Below the pieces are notes generated by a model. It saw nothing but the letters and a program-made list of their open reading frames with translations, ran no database searches and was not told the origin of the DNA. Below are positions 1 through 8,640 of a stretch of 64,000 nt of DNA, piece by piece (within the stretch, counting starts at the first letter, position 1; each line of letters opens with the position of its first letter). The position numbers and the translations under genes are program-made. The stretch comes from Terriglobia bacterium (GTDB lineage: Bacteria; Acidobacteriota; Terriglobia; Terriglobales; Acidobacteriaceae), in assembly GCA_020072645.1 (NCBI GenBank), contig JAIQGK010000017.1:124001-188000 (forward strand). The letters run 5' to 3'.

Positions 1-2
1 AT

Positions 3-1055
3 GACGTACAAGCTCAGATCGACGAGATGTTTGGAGGTAATATGCAGTTCGACGTCATCATAGGTAATCCGCCGTACCAGTTGGACGATGGAGGTTACGG
101 TACGAGCGCTGCGCCAATCTACCAATTATTCGTGGAAAAGGCGCTAGAGCTGGATCCACGGTACGCAGTGTTCGTAACGCCTTCGCGATGGATGGCTGGG
201 GGCAAGGGCCTCGATAAGTACCGCGAACGAATGCTTTCTGACACGCGCATCTGGACCATTGTGGATTACCCAAAGCTCTACGAGGGTTTCCCGGGAGTCA
301 AGATTCGGGGCGGCATATCTTATTTCCTGTGGGATCGCGAGCACAAAGGGCCTTGCCTTGTCCAGACGATCTGGGACGGGCAGCCGACCGGCCCCGCCGT
401 TGCCCGTTATCTGGACGTGTACGACGTTCTCGTCCGGCGCAATGAGGCAGTGCCGATTCTAGAGAAGGTCAAGGCCAAGGGCGAATCAACTCTTGTTGGT
501 CGAGTATCCAGTCAGAAACCGTTTGGTCTTCGTACGTTCTTCCACGGCAAGCCGACTTCCAGCGGTCTCAAGAAGCCCGTAAAGCTCTTCGGGTCCCAGA
601 AGGTTAGCTGGGTCGAGCGCTCGAAGATCCCAACAAATGTTGACTGGATCGACAAGTGGAAGGTTCTGATGACTCGTGTCCAAGGCACCAGTGCGGCGAT
701 CGAGACCAAGTTCCTCAGCAAGCCGATCGTTGCTGAGCCGGGCACGGCTTGCACCGAGAGCTATCTCGTTGCCGGCCTTTTCGACACCGAAGTCGAGGCA
801 AACTACTACGCGAGCTACCTGCGTACGCGCTTTGCTCGCTTTCTAGTGTCCCTCCGCAAGTCCACCCAGGATGCGCCTAAGCATGTCTACGCCTTCATCC
901 CGGACCTTCCACTAAACAAAGAATGGACAGACGCCGAACTTTACAAGCGGTACGGGCTGAACAAGGACGAGATTGCCTTCATCGAGTCGCAGGTTGCCGA
1001 GCACGACGCCGACCTGTTCGATGAGGCCGCTGCGGACGAAATCGAAGATGAGTAA
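3..1055 (+). CDS. Eco57I-type adenine-specific DNA methyltransferase, C-terminal part (left-edge partial)
   Basis: The reading frame is open to the left edge, so the N-terminal part (including the usual SAM-binding motif I) lies outside the window. About 350 residues remain. Near their start is FDVIIGNPPYQ, the catalytic N-P-P-Y motif IV of N6-adenine methyltransferases, followed by the pattern typical of the Eco57I/type IIG family (VTPSRWMAGGKG, then a region resembling a target-recognition domain). The enzyme would methylate adenine in a specific DNA site to protect self DNA. The stop overlaps the ATG of the next gene by 8 bp in another frame, so the pair is translationally coupled and probably forms one restriction-modification system. 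The target sequence cannot be read from the protein. Confidence 0.88.
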   Translation, partial: DVQAQIDEMFGGNMQFDVIIGNPPYQLDDGGYGTSAAPIYQLFVEKALELDPRYAVFVTPSRWMAGGKGLDKYRERMLSDTRIWTIVDYPKLYEGFPGVKIRGGISYFLWDREHKGPCLVQTIWDGQPTGPAVARYLDVYDVLVRRNEAVPILEKVKAKGESTLVGRVSSQKPFGLRTFFHGKPTSSGLKKPVKLFGSQKVSWVERSKIPTNVDWIDKWKVLMTRVQGTSAAIETKFLSKPIVAEPGTACTESYLVAGLFDTEVEANYYASYLRTRFARFLVSLRKSTQDAPKHVYAFIPDLPLNKEWTDAELYKRYGLNKDEIAFIESQVAEHDADLFDEAAADEIEDE

Positions 1056-3585
1056 GCCTATTGCCGAAATCCTCGCGGCCAAGCCGGAGGCCCGGCCGCG
1101 CATCTATGCCTATTCGATTGACGATGCGGCTCACAAGGGTCTTCTCAAAATTGGGCAGACGACGCGCAATGTCAAGCAGCGGGTCTCCGAACAACTCAAG
1201 ACCGCCGCTATCAAGAACTACAAGATCGAACTAGAAGAGTCCGCCGAGCGCGATGACGGAACCATTTTCAGCGACCACGAGGTGCGCACGGCGCTCGTCA
1301 GGAAGAAGTTCGCGAACCCCGACCTGGAATGGATGCGCTGCACCCTCCCGGACGTAAAGACCGTGCTCATCGAACTGCGCACGGGGCAGAACTTCACTGG
1401 CACCCGTCACCAAACGTTTTCCATGCGCCGCGAACAGGCCGAAGCGGTGAAGCTAACGCACGCCTACTTCCTCTCGCGCTGGGCAGAAGACATGCACGCG
1501 GTCCCACGTTTCTTGTGGAACGCAAAGATGCGGTTCGGAAAAACCTTTACCACCTACCAACTCGCTCGGAAGCTTGGTGCCAAGAGGGTGCTCGTGGTGA
1601 CTTTCAAGCCCGCGGTGGAAGATGCGTGGCAGACGGACCTCGAAAATCATGTGGACTTCAATGGCTGGCAGTACCTGTCGAAATCCTCCGGGGGAGACCC
1701 GACGCAAATCGATCACAAGAAACCTGTTGTCTATTTCGGCTCCTTCCAGGACTTGCTAGGCCGCGACTCGGCGGGGAACATCAAGCCTAAGAACGAATGG
1801 CTACACACGGTGAATTGGGACCTCGTAGTATTCGACGAATACCACTTCGGCGCTTGGAGGGAGACGGCGAAAGAACTGTTTGACGGCGAGGAAGAAGCGG
1901 TCGCGCAGAAGGAAGCGAAGATCGAATACGCAGCCGCGCTGGAAAATGTAAACGAAGGCCTCGAAGTCCTCTCGGAAAAGGAGACCGAGTTCCTCCCGAT
2001 TACGACCAGAGCTTACCTCTATCTGTCCGGCACACCTTTCAGGGCGCTTGCCACCGGCGAGTTCATCGAGGAACAAATTTTCAACTGGACTTACACAGAC
2101 GAACAGCGCGCGAAGGAAGAGTTTGCGGCAAAAAAACCAGGCAAGTGGAATCCATATGGCGCACTGCCGCAAATGCGACTGCTTACTTACCGCATGCCAG
2201 AGGAACTGCTGGCGGTAGCGAGCGCGGGAGAGTTCAACGAATTCGACCTTAACGAATTTTTTGCGGCTACGGGCTTAGAAGAAGACGCGCAGCTCAAGCA
2301 CAAAAGCGACGTACAAAAGTGGCTCGACATTATTCGGGGCCAGTACATACCGAAGGAGGTCGAGGGCTTAAAGACGGGCTCGCGCCCACCTTTCCCTTAC
2401 TCAGATGTGCGGCTCCTGCCGTATCTGCAGCACTCGTTCTGGTTCTTGCCCAGTGTTGCTGCTTGCTACGCGATGAAGGGCCTGCTGGCCGAGAAACACA
2501 ATATCTTCTGGCACGAGTACCACGTTGTGGTGGCCGCCGGTGCATCAGCAGGGATCGGGCTCGATGCTCTACCGCCGGTGCGTGACGCCATTGGGAGCGG
2601 CTTCGACACCAAGACAATCACACTGTCATGCGGCAAGCTAACCACTGGCGTAACCATTCCACAATGGTCTGCGATCCTGATGCTGCGCAATCTGAAGAGT
2701 CCTGAGACCTATTTTCAAGCCGCTTTCCGCGTGCAGTCTCCATGGTCGATCAGGAACCCGAATGGCGATGACCCGGACGAGGAAGACATTCTCAAACCTG
2801 TCTGCTTTGTGTTCGATTTTGCCCTCACCCGCGCTCTCCGGCAGGTCTCCGACTACGGCATCGGACTGTCACCCAACGAATCGAATCCGGAGAACGCCGT
2901 TAGAGACCTCGTCTCGTACCTGCCAGTGCTAGCCTACGACGGCGCGAACATGATTCAGATAGATGCTGGCGGAATTCTGCAAACTGCGATGACGGGCACC
3001 TCGGCTACGCTGCTGGCGCGCAAATGGGAGAGCGCTCTGCTGGTGAACGTAGACAACGACACCCTACGCCGAGTCCTCGATAACCCCGAGGCAATGGCCG
3101 CCGTAGAACGCATCGAGGGCTGGCGTGCGCTGGGCGACAACATCATCGAGACCATCATTAACAAGAGCGAGAAGGTCAAAGAACTCAAGAACAAAGCCAA
3201 AAACAAGGAGCTGACGGAGAAAGAAAAGAAGCAGCTCACCGATGAGGAAAAGGAATACAAGTCCAAGCGCAAGCTCGTGCAAGAAAAACTGATCAAGTTC
3301 GCTACGCGCATCCCTGCGTTCATGTACCTCACCGATTTTCGCGAGAACACATTGCAAGACGTGATCACTAAGTTGGAGCCGGAGTTGTTCCTGGCCGTCA
3401 CCGGTCTGACGGTGAAGGACTTCCATCTGTTGGTGAACCTCAAGGTCTTCAACACCGAGCAGATGAACCAGGCGGTGTTCGCATTCCGCCGCTACGAGGA
3501 TGCGTCGCTACGGTACACGGGGATCGAGAGCCACGAAGGACTCACACATTATGGGCTCTATGACACTGTAGTCGGAAGAGAGTAA
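1048..3585 (+). CDS. GIY-YIG/T5orf172-type domain fused to SF2 DEAD/DEAH helicase, restriction component
   Basis: 845 residues from the ATG at 1048, which overlaps the end of the methyltransferase gene; an upstream in-frame start would intrude further into that gene and is less likely. Residues about 20-120 (RIYAYSIDDAAHKGLLKIGQT...) fit the T5orf172/MUG113 branch of the GIY-YIG nuclease superfamily. A superfamily 2 helicase core follows: Walker A in NAKMRFGKT (about residue 160), Walker B as VVFDEYHFG (about 262), motif III-like YLSGTPFRA (about 327), and motif V/VI-like segments (TTGVTIPQW, ETYFQAAFRVQSPW) at about 530-565. A Lys/Glu-rich coiled coil lies at about 700-755. It probably translocates on and cuts unmodified DNA. 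The assignment as restriction partner rests on domain content and coupling with the methyltransferase. Confidence 0.85.
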   Translation: MSKPIAEILAAKPEARPRIYAYSIDDAAHKGLLKIGQTTRNVKQRVSEQLKTAAIKNYKIELEESAERDDGTIFSDHEVRTALVRKKFANPDLEWMRCTLPDVKTVLIELRTGQNFTGTRHQTFSMRREQAEAVKLTHAYFLSRWAEDMHAVPRFLWNAKMRFGKTFTTYQLARKLGAKRVLVVTFKPAVEDAWQTDLENHVDFNGWQYLSKSSGGDPTQIDHKKPVVYFGSFQDLLGRDSAGNIKPKNEWLHTVNWDLVVFDEYHFGAWRETAKELFDGEEEAVAQKEAKIEYAAALENVNEGLEVLSEKETEFLPITTRAYLYLSGTPFRALATGEFIEEQIFNWTYTDEQRAKEEFAAKKPGKWNPYGALPQMRLLTYRMPEELLAVASAGEFNEFDLNEFFAATGLEEDAQLKHKSDVQKWLDIIRGQYIPKEVEGLKTGSRPPFPYSDVRLLPYLQHSFWFLPSVAACYAMKGLLAEKHNIFWHEYHVVVAAGASAGIGLDALPPVRDAIGSGFDTKTITLSCGKLTTGVTIPQWSAILMLRNLKSPETYFQAAFRVQSPWSIRNPNGDDPDEEDILKPVCFVFDFALTRALRQVSDYGIGLSPNESNPENAVRDLVSYLPVLAYDGANMIQIDAGGILQTAMTGTSATLLARKWESALLVNVDNDTLRRVLDNPEAMAAVERIEGWRALGDNIIETIINKSEKVKELKNKAKNKELTEKEKKQLTDEEKEYKSKRKLVQEKLIKFATRIPAFMYLTDFRENTLQDVITKLEPELFLAVTGLTVKDFHLLVNLKVFNTEQMNQAVFAFRRYEDASLRYTGIESHEGLTHYGLYDTVVGRE

Positions 3586-3671
3586 GACGGCAGTGTGGTT
3601 CACCGGGACTTCAAATCTTGGGCGCTTCCCGATGGGAGACTTCGTTACTTCCAACTGGCATCCAAACCCAT

Positions 3672-4343
3672 TCAAGCGCAATTGACCTTGCGCTGCCATG
3701 CACTTTGCACGGCGCTAGCCCAATCTTGCTTTGACCCAGCCAAGCTAGGAATGGGTCTCGGCTCTCGAAGGCGAATGAAAAAAGGGGGTGCAAGATTGGC
3801 CCGAAGTGGGGCCTCATACACAGCGCCTCCGTCCGCACCACCAACGGTGGCGGTGACAACGGCTGTTACCTGTGACGCACCGACCGGCTTACCGCTGAGA
3901 ATGTTTCGCAAAGCGCCGAAAGAGAATCTGAGTGAGGACCCACCCGCCATGAGCGGCGACTCACTAAAGCATACAAGTGCATAATGCGCACTCTTCGGGG
4001 ATGAAATGCTTAGCCGACTCGTGACCATTGAATGTGCCGGAAGCAGGAACTCGTGTCCATCGATGGTCTCAGCCTTTGTCCAAGCAACGACAGAGTCGGG
4101 CACGACATCCATCGGCTTGGCTGGGCTCTTGATTGGACTAAAAAGGACTTCTGGACTTCCGCAACGGCGCACGAGTTCACCGATTGCCGCCCCCACTGAA
4201 TTACCGATGCCCCACAAAAACACGCCTTGGTTGGCTACGCGCTCTTCTTCCTTCCGCCGAAGAATATGCTCGATTCCTTGGCCCGCCTCACTACCAAATC
4301 GAGTCCAGCAAAAACAACCCGGGAGATTCATATAGTTAGGCAT
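3672..4343 (-). CDS. Uncharacterised protein, family A (WG-x-GN motif)
   Basis: 223 residues; no function recognised. The N-terminal third carries a helix with an Arg/Lys-Glu run followed by GVFLWGIGNSVG. Later segments are PEVLFSPIKSP and SAHYALVCFS. The N-terminal layout (ILxRKxxE...GxxLWGxG) and the later YAL motif recur in the protein at 6368-6946, so the two look like distant members of one family. It is divergent from the HTH gene, with only about 30 bp between the two starts. A second in-frame ATG at 4331 is possible. Convergent with the restriction gene, leaving about 85 bp without a gene. Confidence 0.6.
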   Translation of the reverse strand: MPNYMNLPGCFCWTRFGSEAGQGIEHILRRKEEERVANQGVFLWGIGNSVGAAIGELVRRCGSPEVLFSPIKSPAKPMDVVPDSVVAWTKAETIDGHEFLLPAHSMVTSRLSISSPKSAHYALVCFSESPLMAGGSSLRFSFGALRNILSGKPVGASQVTAVVTATVGGADGGAVYEAPLRANLAPPFFIRLREPRPIPSLAGSKQDWASAVQSAWQRKVNCA

Positions 4344-4373
4344 CTAATAGGATTATGCATTATTATTCAGTTT

Positions 4374-4703
4374 GTGCCAAGTGATTCAGAAGCGCTGAAA
4401 GCCTTCATGGAGGAGAAGCATCTGGGGCAAACAGAGCTGGCACGTGCGGCTGGCGTTAGCCAATCCACGGTGTCTCGCGCCCTGAGGGGTCTTCCATTGA
4501 AGCATGGCCGCGCTCGTTCAAAATTATTCACTTATGCACAATTAAAAGACCCGAACCAGGAAATGCCGCCCAAAAAAGGCCCCCAACGAGTGATGACCGC
4601 GTTTCATCGTATTTGGGATGGAACCGAAGACCATGCAAATGCAGTTGCAAAGATAATCGATGCGCTAGAAGATCTCAAACCTGTCGGAAAGAAACGGGGA
4701 TGA
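4374..4703 (+). CDS. Helix-turn-helix DNA-binding protein (XRE-like), GTG start
   Basis: 109 residues from a proposed GTG start at 4374; the frame is open upstream but that part looks non-coding (long hydrophobic and unlike the family). LGQTELARAAGVSQSTVSRA is a clear helix-turn-helix of the XRE/LacI type. The remainder is basic and ends in a helical tail. No strong ribosome-binding site is seen, so a leaderless message is possible. It is 6 bp upstream of the ImmA/IrrE gene and then the PIN-like gene, and is probably the regulator of this three-gene unit. In known systems an ImmA/IrrE peptidase cleaves its cognate XRE repressor, so the order here suggests the same pairing (inference). Confidence 0.72.
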   Translation: MPSDSEALKAFMEEKHLGQTELARAAGVSQSTVSRALRGLPLKHGRARSKLFTYAQLKDPNQEMPPKKGPQRVMTAFHRIWDGTEDHANAVAKIIDALEDLKPVGKKRG

Positions 4704-4709
4704 CTTGCA

Positions 4710-5723
4710 TTGAGCACGCAGGAAAACGCGAACCAGCTCCGATCGCGATTGAAAAAGCTGGGCCTCAGCGATTTAGCAGTAAACGCTGCCTGGCCGCGAT
4801 GGTGGAGTGACGAAGCCGATAGTTCCGCCTCGGCGCGTGTGGAACTGCGTTTTTCCCTAGCCAGAAAACTCGGGATGGACCCGCATTCGCTTCTAGACGA
4901 TCAACAGCAACCCAGATTTGTTTGGCGGGACGAGGCGCGATTCAAACATCTATCGGGCGAAAGCGAGATTGAGCAATCAGCAATAACGTCATTTGGTAAA
5001 GCAATTGGTTCTGTTTTAATCACCGCATCCCCGGCTGCTGTGCCAATCACCGGCGCTAGTGCTGAAAAACTGCGTCAGGCGATCCTCAGTGACAAGCAGC
5101 CCTATGTGCGATTAGTCGATCTCCTCTCGCTTTGCTGGTCTACTGGCATCCCGGTCGTACACCTCAGGGTCTTTCCGTGGCCACAGAAGCGCATGGCTGC
5201 TATGACAGTTCAGGTGAAAGACCGCTTTGTGATTCTCTTGGGGAAGGACTCAATGTACCCTGCGCAGATTGCGTTTTACCTTGCGCACGAAATCGGGCAT
5301 ATATCCCTTTCTCATCTCACGTCGGACCGCGTAATAGTTGATCTAGAGCCGCCAACCCCTACGCTTGATGAAGATGACACAGAAGAGGCTGCAGCAGACC
5401 ACTTCGCGCTCGAATTGCTCACCGGCGATGCGCGGCCAACTGTACTGCCTTCGGGCCCGCGGTACAGCGCCCGTGAACTCGCTCGTGTTGCGTTGGCCTC
5501 AGCAGAGGCGCTCAAAGTAGAACCAGGTACCCTGGCGCTTTGCTTCGGCTATTCCACAAACGATTGGGCAACTGCCAATGCATCTTTGCAGCGCATTTAC
5601 TCATCCCCAAAAAGCGTTTGGAATGAAGTGAACAACCTCGCCTTAACGCAACTCGCCTTGGAACGAGTTCCCGATGACTCCGCTGACTACCTGAACGCCA
5701 TCCTTGGGGTCAACCCCTCATGA
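4710..5723 (+). CDS. ImmA/IrrE-family zinc metallopeptidase
   Basis: 337 residues from a TTG start at 4710, six bases after the stop of the HTH gene. The zinc-peptidase motif HEIGH is at residues 193-197 (H193, E194, H197), and a downstream helix EEAAADHFALELL supplies the likely third ligand, as in ImmA/IrrE (COG2856). The N-terminal 100 residues are helical and not recognised. ImmA-type enzymes cleave repressors of mobile elements, and IrrE/PprI cleaves DdrO after DNA damage. Here the substrate would be the adjacent HTH protein. The stop overlaps the next ATG by 4 bp (ATGA), so the two are coupled. Confidence 0.87.
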   Translation: MSTQENANQLRSRLKKLGLSDLAVNAAWPRWWSDEADSSASARVELRFSLARKLGMDPHSLLDDQQQPRFVWRDEARFKHLSGESEIEQSAITSFGKAIGSVLITASPAAVPITGASAEKLRQAILSDKQPYVRLVDLLSLCWSTGIPVVHLRVFPWPQKRMAAMTVQVKDRFVILLGKDSMYPAQIAFYLAHEIGHISLSHLTSDRVIVDLEPPTPTLDEDDTEEAAADHFALELLTGDARPTVLPSGPRYSARELARVALASAEALKVEPGTLALCFGYSTNDWATANASLQRIYSSPKSVWNEVNNLALTQLALERVPDDSADYLNAILGVNPS

Positions 5724-6364
5724 ATATCGTTGTAGACAATGACGTCCTATACAAAGGCGCTTGCTATGGAGTACTACAGGAAGTTGTCCAGGCCTATACC
5801 GGCACCCCCGCCACTGTCGGAGTACTTGGAGCAGCACGTTTCGTCGTCCCGAAGAAAATTCGCAAGCTCGCACTGAGCCGACCCCTGGAGCTCGTCGCAC
5901 AAGAGCTTAGTGGTTTCCTTTCTGCGGCCGTCCAATTAGAACCAACGGATGCCGAGCAAAACTTCGCCGCCGATCTTGAATCTGCCGCACAGCAACTAGG
6001 CCTCAACCTCGACACTGGAGAGAGTCAACTCTGCGCCATCGCGATTCAGAGAGTCGTTGCTATCTTGTTGACCGGTGACAAACGCGCCATAGCCGCCATG
6101 GAACGATTGCTCGATACAGAGGTGCGGCTCCAAGCTCTTTGTGGAAGGGTCCGATGCCTAGAACAGGCTTTCCTTTGCGTTCTTGATCGAACAGGCCTGG
6201 AAGTGCTCCGTCCAGCCATTTGTGCAGAACCGTCCGTGGACAAGACTCTTACGATCTGCTTTGGCTGCCACAGCGCTACCACACAGCGCGAAACGGTACT
6301 TGAAGGGCTCAGTAGTTATATCCGTTCACTACGCGCAGACGCCACCCGCGTTCTCGCGAGCTGA
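5720..6364 (+). CDS. PIN-like domain protein, putative ribonuclease toxin
   Basis: 214 residues, start coupled (ATGA) to the peptidase gene. The acidic residues are placed as in PIN nucleases: NIVVDNDVL (D6, D8) at the N-terminal strand, LDTGESQLCAIA (D98, E101) in the middle, and LLTGDKRAI (D120) in the following strand. The C-terminal 70 residues contain three cysteines and are not recognised. PIN proteins are Mg-dependent RNases, often VapC-like toxins. Together with the HTH and ImmA/IrrE genes this forms a three-gene toxin/regulator-like unit. Activity is inferred; the fold call rests on motif placement alone. Confidence 0.65.
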   Translation: MNIVVDNDVLYKGACYGVLQEVVQAYTGTPATVGVLGAARFVVPKKIRKLALSRPLELVAQELSGFLSAAVQLEPTDAEQNFAADLESAAQQLGLNLDTGESQLCAIAIQRVVAILLTGDKRAIAAMERLLDTEVRLQALCGRVRCLEQAFLCVLDRTGLEVLRPAICAEPSVDKTLTICFGCHSATTQRETVLEGLSSYIRSLRADATRVLAS

Positions 6365-6367
6365 TTG

Positions 6368-6946
6368 TCAGTCCCGAACGAATACCGCATATGGCGTGAC
6401 TATCTCGGCGACTAAACCTATGTGCACGGTTGGTTCATCGTGAGGCTGGGTGACCCCCTCCGCGCTGACTTCTAGGCAAGCTTTGTCCACTCGACCAGCC
6501 ACGTATTGGCTGCCGAGCCGCCCCATACTGTTGCCAATCGCCACTTTGGTTTTACCTAACGCAAGATCAAAATCATCGCGCCGCAAATTCTTGATCGTCA
6601 GAGCATAGCGTGAGCCCCTGCAATTGATCGCAGCAGGAATTTTTTCCCACGTAAATCCATCACGAGAGAACTCTGAAGCTCGGATTGGTAGTGCAAAATG
6701 CTTGGACGTCATTGGCTGCATACACAGGTAAATAACGCCCGCTTTCTGCTCATAATTTCGTGCAAATGGCTGAACCATGCTGACCGGATGACACGTGTTG
6801 CCACCATATCCCCACAGGGCAAACCCGGCATCCTCTATCTCTTTCCTCTTACGCTCGATTATTTCTTCTAGCGTTTCTTGCGCATGGGTTCCGACCTTCA
6901 TGTACAACAAGCCTTCGCCCGGTTTAATGATTGGTGCCATCGCCAT
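6368..6946 (-). CDS. Uncharacterised protein, family A (WG-x-GG motif), third gene of the kinase/BpsA-like operon
   Basis: 192 residues, no function recognised. The N-terminus (EEIIERKRKEIEDAG, then FALWGYGGNTCHP) and a later RGSRYAL segment parallel the protein at 3672-4343. The start lies inside the 3' end of the BpsA-like gene (23-bp overlap), so it is translationally coupled to it and belongs to the same operon. The C-terminal half contains a GNSMGRLGSQYVAG segment. It ends four bases from the convergent PIN-like gene. No signal peptide or membrane segment. Confidence 0.65.
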   Translation of the reverse strand: MAMAPIIKPGEGLLYMKVGTHAQETLEEIIERKRKEIEDAGFALWGYGGNTCHPVSMVQPFARNYEQKAGVIYLCMQPMTSKHFALPIRASEFSRDGFTWEKIPAAINCRGSRYALTIKNLRRDDFDLALGKTKVAIGNSMGRLGSQYVAGRVDKACLEVSAEGVTQPHDEPTVHIGLVAEIVTPYAVFVRD

Positions 6947-7775
6947 CCTCCATCAATTCAAGGGAGTACTCATCCTCGTGCGCTTTTCCGTAATCCAGTC
7001 GTTCTTTCTCGCGGACGTACCGCACTCGCGGTGGATTGTCACGCCCGTAGAAGTGGGCCAACCGAGTGGGATCACCAATACTTTGGCTTTCTCCTGGGGA
7101 TCGATTATCAGGCAGCGCTTTGAGTATCAGGTTGCAGGAGCGGAGATTTGGGGCATCGTCGAGGTGATAGTAGTGTAGCTGGGGCATCATCCTTTGTACG
7201 AAAAACCCCGATTGGATCGCGAAGCTCTGCACATTCGCCAGCACGCGCTTCGGCCACTCCAGCTCGGGATCGTCCGCAATCACAATCATTCCCTCTCCCT
7301 TGTAACCAGTGGCTTCAAGCCCCCGCTGGGCAAACACTTTGACGCTTTCGCCCTCATTGCTTGCCCCCCAAGGTGGGTTTGTGTAAAAACAATCGAAATC
7401 TGTTGGGCCAGGAAATGCATCCAGGCAGTTATACAATTCTGCGCGGATTTGTTCGAGGCGTTCGCTGTCTGCAAACCGCGTAATCGCCCCACATATCCTC
7501 TCATCGAAATCAAACACTGTGATCTGAGAAGGTCCGTAATTGATGATCTTTCGGCTGTGAAGATACGCAACACAAACACTGATCGCATCGCCATCTCCGA
7601 TAAAAGCGAGTTTCTTGCCATCTGACCACCGCGCCACCAGTTCACTCTGAAGAACCATGTCTCCAGTCTTCATATAAATCTGGTCGAACACTCGTAGTGG
7701 CCTAGGCCTATTCTGGACGACATCAGAAATTGCGTTGACAGCGGCTCGCAGATCTATATCGGTATCCTCAGCCAT
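6924..7775 (-). CDS. BpsA/DUF43-like aminopropyltransferase or methyltransferase fold protein
   Basis: 283 residues from the ATG at 7775; a GTG at 7823, three bases after the kinase stop, is an alternative start. The sequence has the Rossmann fold of the branched polyamine synthase C-terminal domain (BpsA, formerly DUF43): FIGDGDAISV (residues about 58-67), VFDFDERI (87-94) and YTNPPWGASN (131-140), the NPPWG being the active-site loop. Archaeal BpsA transfers aminopropyl groups from decarboxylated SAM to spermidine; small bacterial relatives occur in varied contexts with unknown substrates. Second gene of a three-gene minus-strand operon with a P-loop kinase before it and a small unknown protein after it. 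No polyamine genes are nearby, so the substrate is open. Confidence 0.72.
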   Translation of the reverse strand: MAEDTDIDLRAAVNAISDVVQNRPRPLRVFDQIYMKTGDMVLQSELVARWSDGKKLAFIGDGDAISVCVAYLHSRKIINYGPSQITVFDFDERICGAITRFADSERLEQIRAELYNCLDAFPGPTDFDCFYTNPPWGASNEGESVKVFAQRGLEATGYKGEGMIVIADDPELEWPKRVLANVQSFAIQSGFFVQRMMPQLHYYHLDDAPNLRSCNLILKALPDNRSPGESQSIGDPTRLAHFYGRDNPPRVRYVREKERLDYGKAHEDEYSLELMEDGDGTNH

Positions 7776-7826
7776 AGCCGAATCATAGAGGAATTCTCGG
7801 CCCCCGCCAACACTTCTACTCACGTA

Positions 7827-8477
7827 CTAACCAATACACCCCAGTCCGACAGTCCCCAATACCTGCATGGCCATTTCTGTAACCTGCTCCTGACTTCTTT
7901 CACTAACATCGATAATAAATATTGGGCACCCACACGCGATGGCATACGAAATCCCCACTGCCTCTTGCAGTATCTGTAATTCCCTCATCAAATCTTCCGT
8001 AATGTCCCGTCGCCCCTCCGGTTTGTCATGAATCCGCTTTAGCAGCGTGGCCGGTTCACACCTCAACACCAGCACAGCATCGAGTTTCAGCTGTCGCAGT
8101 TGATCCGCCGAGAATGGAATCGCTCGAAGACCATATTGCTCTGCAGTCAAAGCATGCGAATCCAGTATGACATCGGAGTGTTGCCGCAACTCACTTACTC
8201 TTCCGATTACCCAGTCATCGACGCTGCCCACGTCAGCCGGCGTAACGATTGCGGAAGACTTCTCGCGCAGCTCCGAATAGGGGATCGTGATCCCATGCCC
8301 TTTCTTGCGCTCCAGCAGAAGCATGCCGTAGTCGAATGCCTGCAATCCAGATAAGCGTTTTGCCAGTGCACCGCGCAAGGTACTCTTGCCGACACCAGGT
8401 GCGCCAGTCAATAGGACTACTCTCCCCATATCTGACCTACTATAAGTCAACAAGGTGGCATGTTGCGCGTCTTTCAT
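7827..8477 (-). CDS. P-loop NTPase, adenylate-kinase-like small-molecule kinase
   Basis: 216 residues from ATG 8477; ATG 8429 (MGRVVLLTGAPGVG) has the better-spaced ribosome-binding site and may be the true start. Walker A is GAPGVGKST (residues about 25-33), followed by the archaeal-type adenylate kinase/cytidylate kinase pattern: DYGMLLLER, VILDSHA (Walker B-like), and LVLRCEPATLLKRI before a lid with several Arg/Lys. It is the first gene of the operon with the BpsA-like and family A genes. A nucleotide or other small-molecule kinase role is inferred from the fold. The ORF extends further upstream to 8612 but that stretch looks unlike coding sequence. Confidence 0.75.
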   Translation of the reverse strand: MKDAQHATLLTYSRSDMGRVVLLTGAPGVGKSTLRGALAKRLSGLQAFDYGMLLLERKKGHGITIPYSELREKSSAIVTPADVGSVDDWVIGRVSELRQHSDVILDSHALTAEQYGLRAIPFSADQLRQLKLDAVLVLRCEPATLLKRIHDKPEGRRDITEDLMRELQILQEAVGISYAIACGCPIFIIDVSERSQEQVTEMAMQVLGTVGLGCIG

Positions 8478-8640
8478 CTCCACTTCGCTGCGCTTAGGTG
8501 GACGCCGTTCGGCCACGGCTCGGACGGTCGCGAGGTCTAAGCACGCTTTCGCGCCAAAACAACAACCAACACCATTTTGGCACTCACCGTGCCGACTCTC
8601 GCGCCCTGCCACCCCTCGCTCCGCTGCGTTCTTCCCCGTG

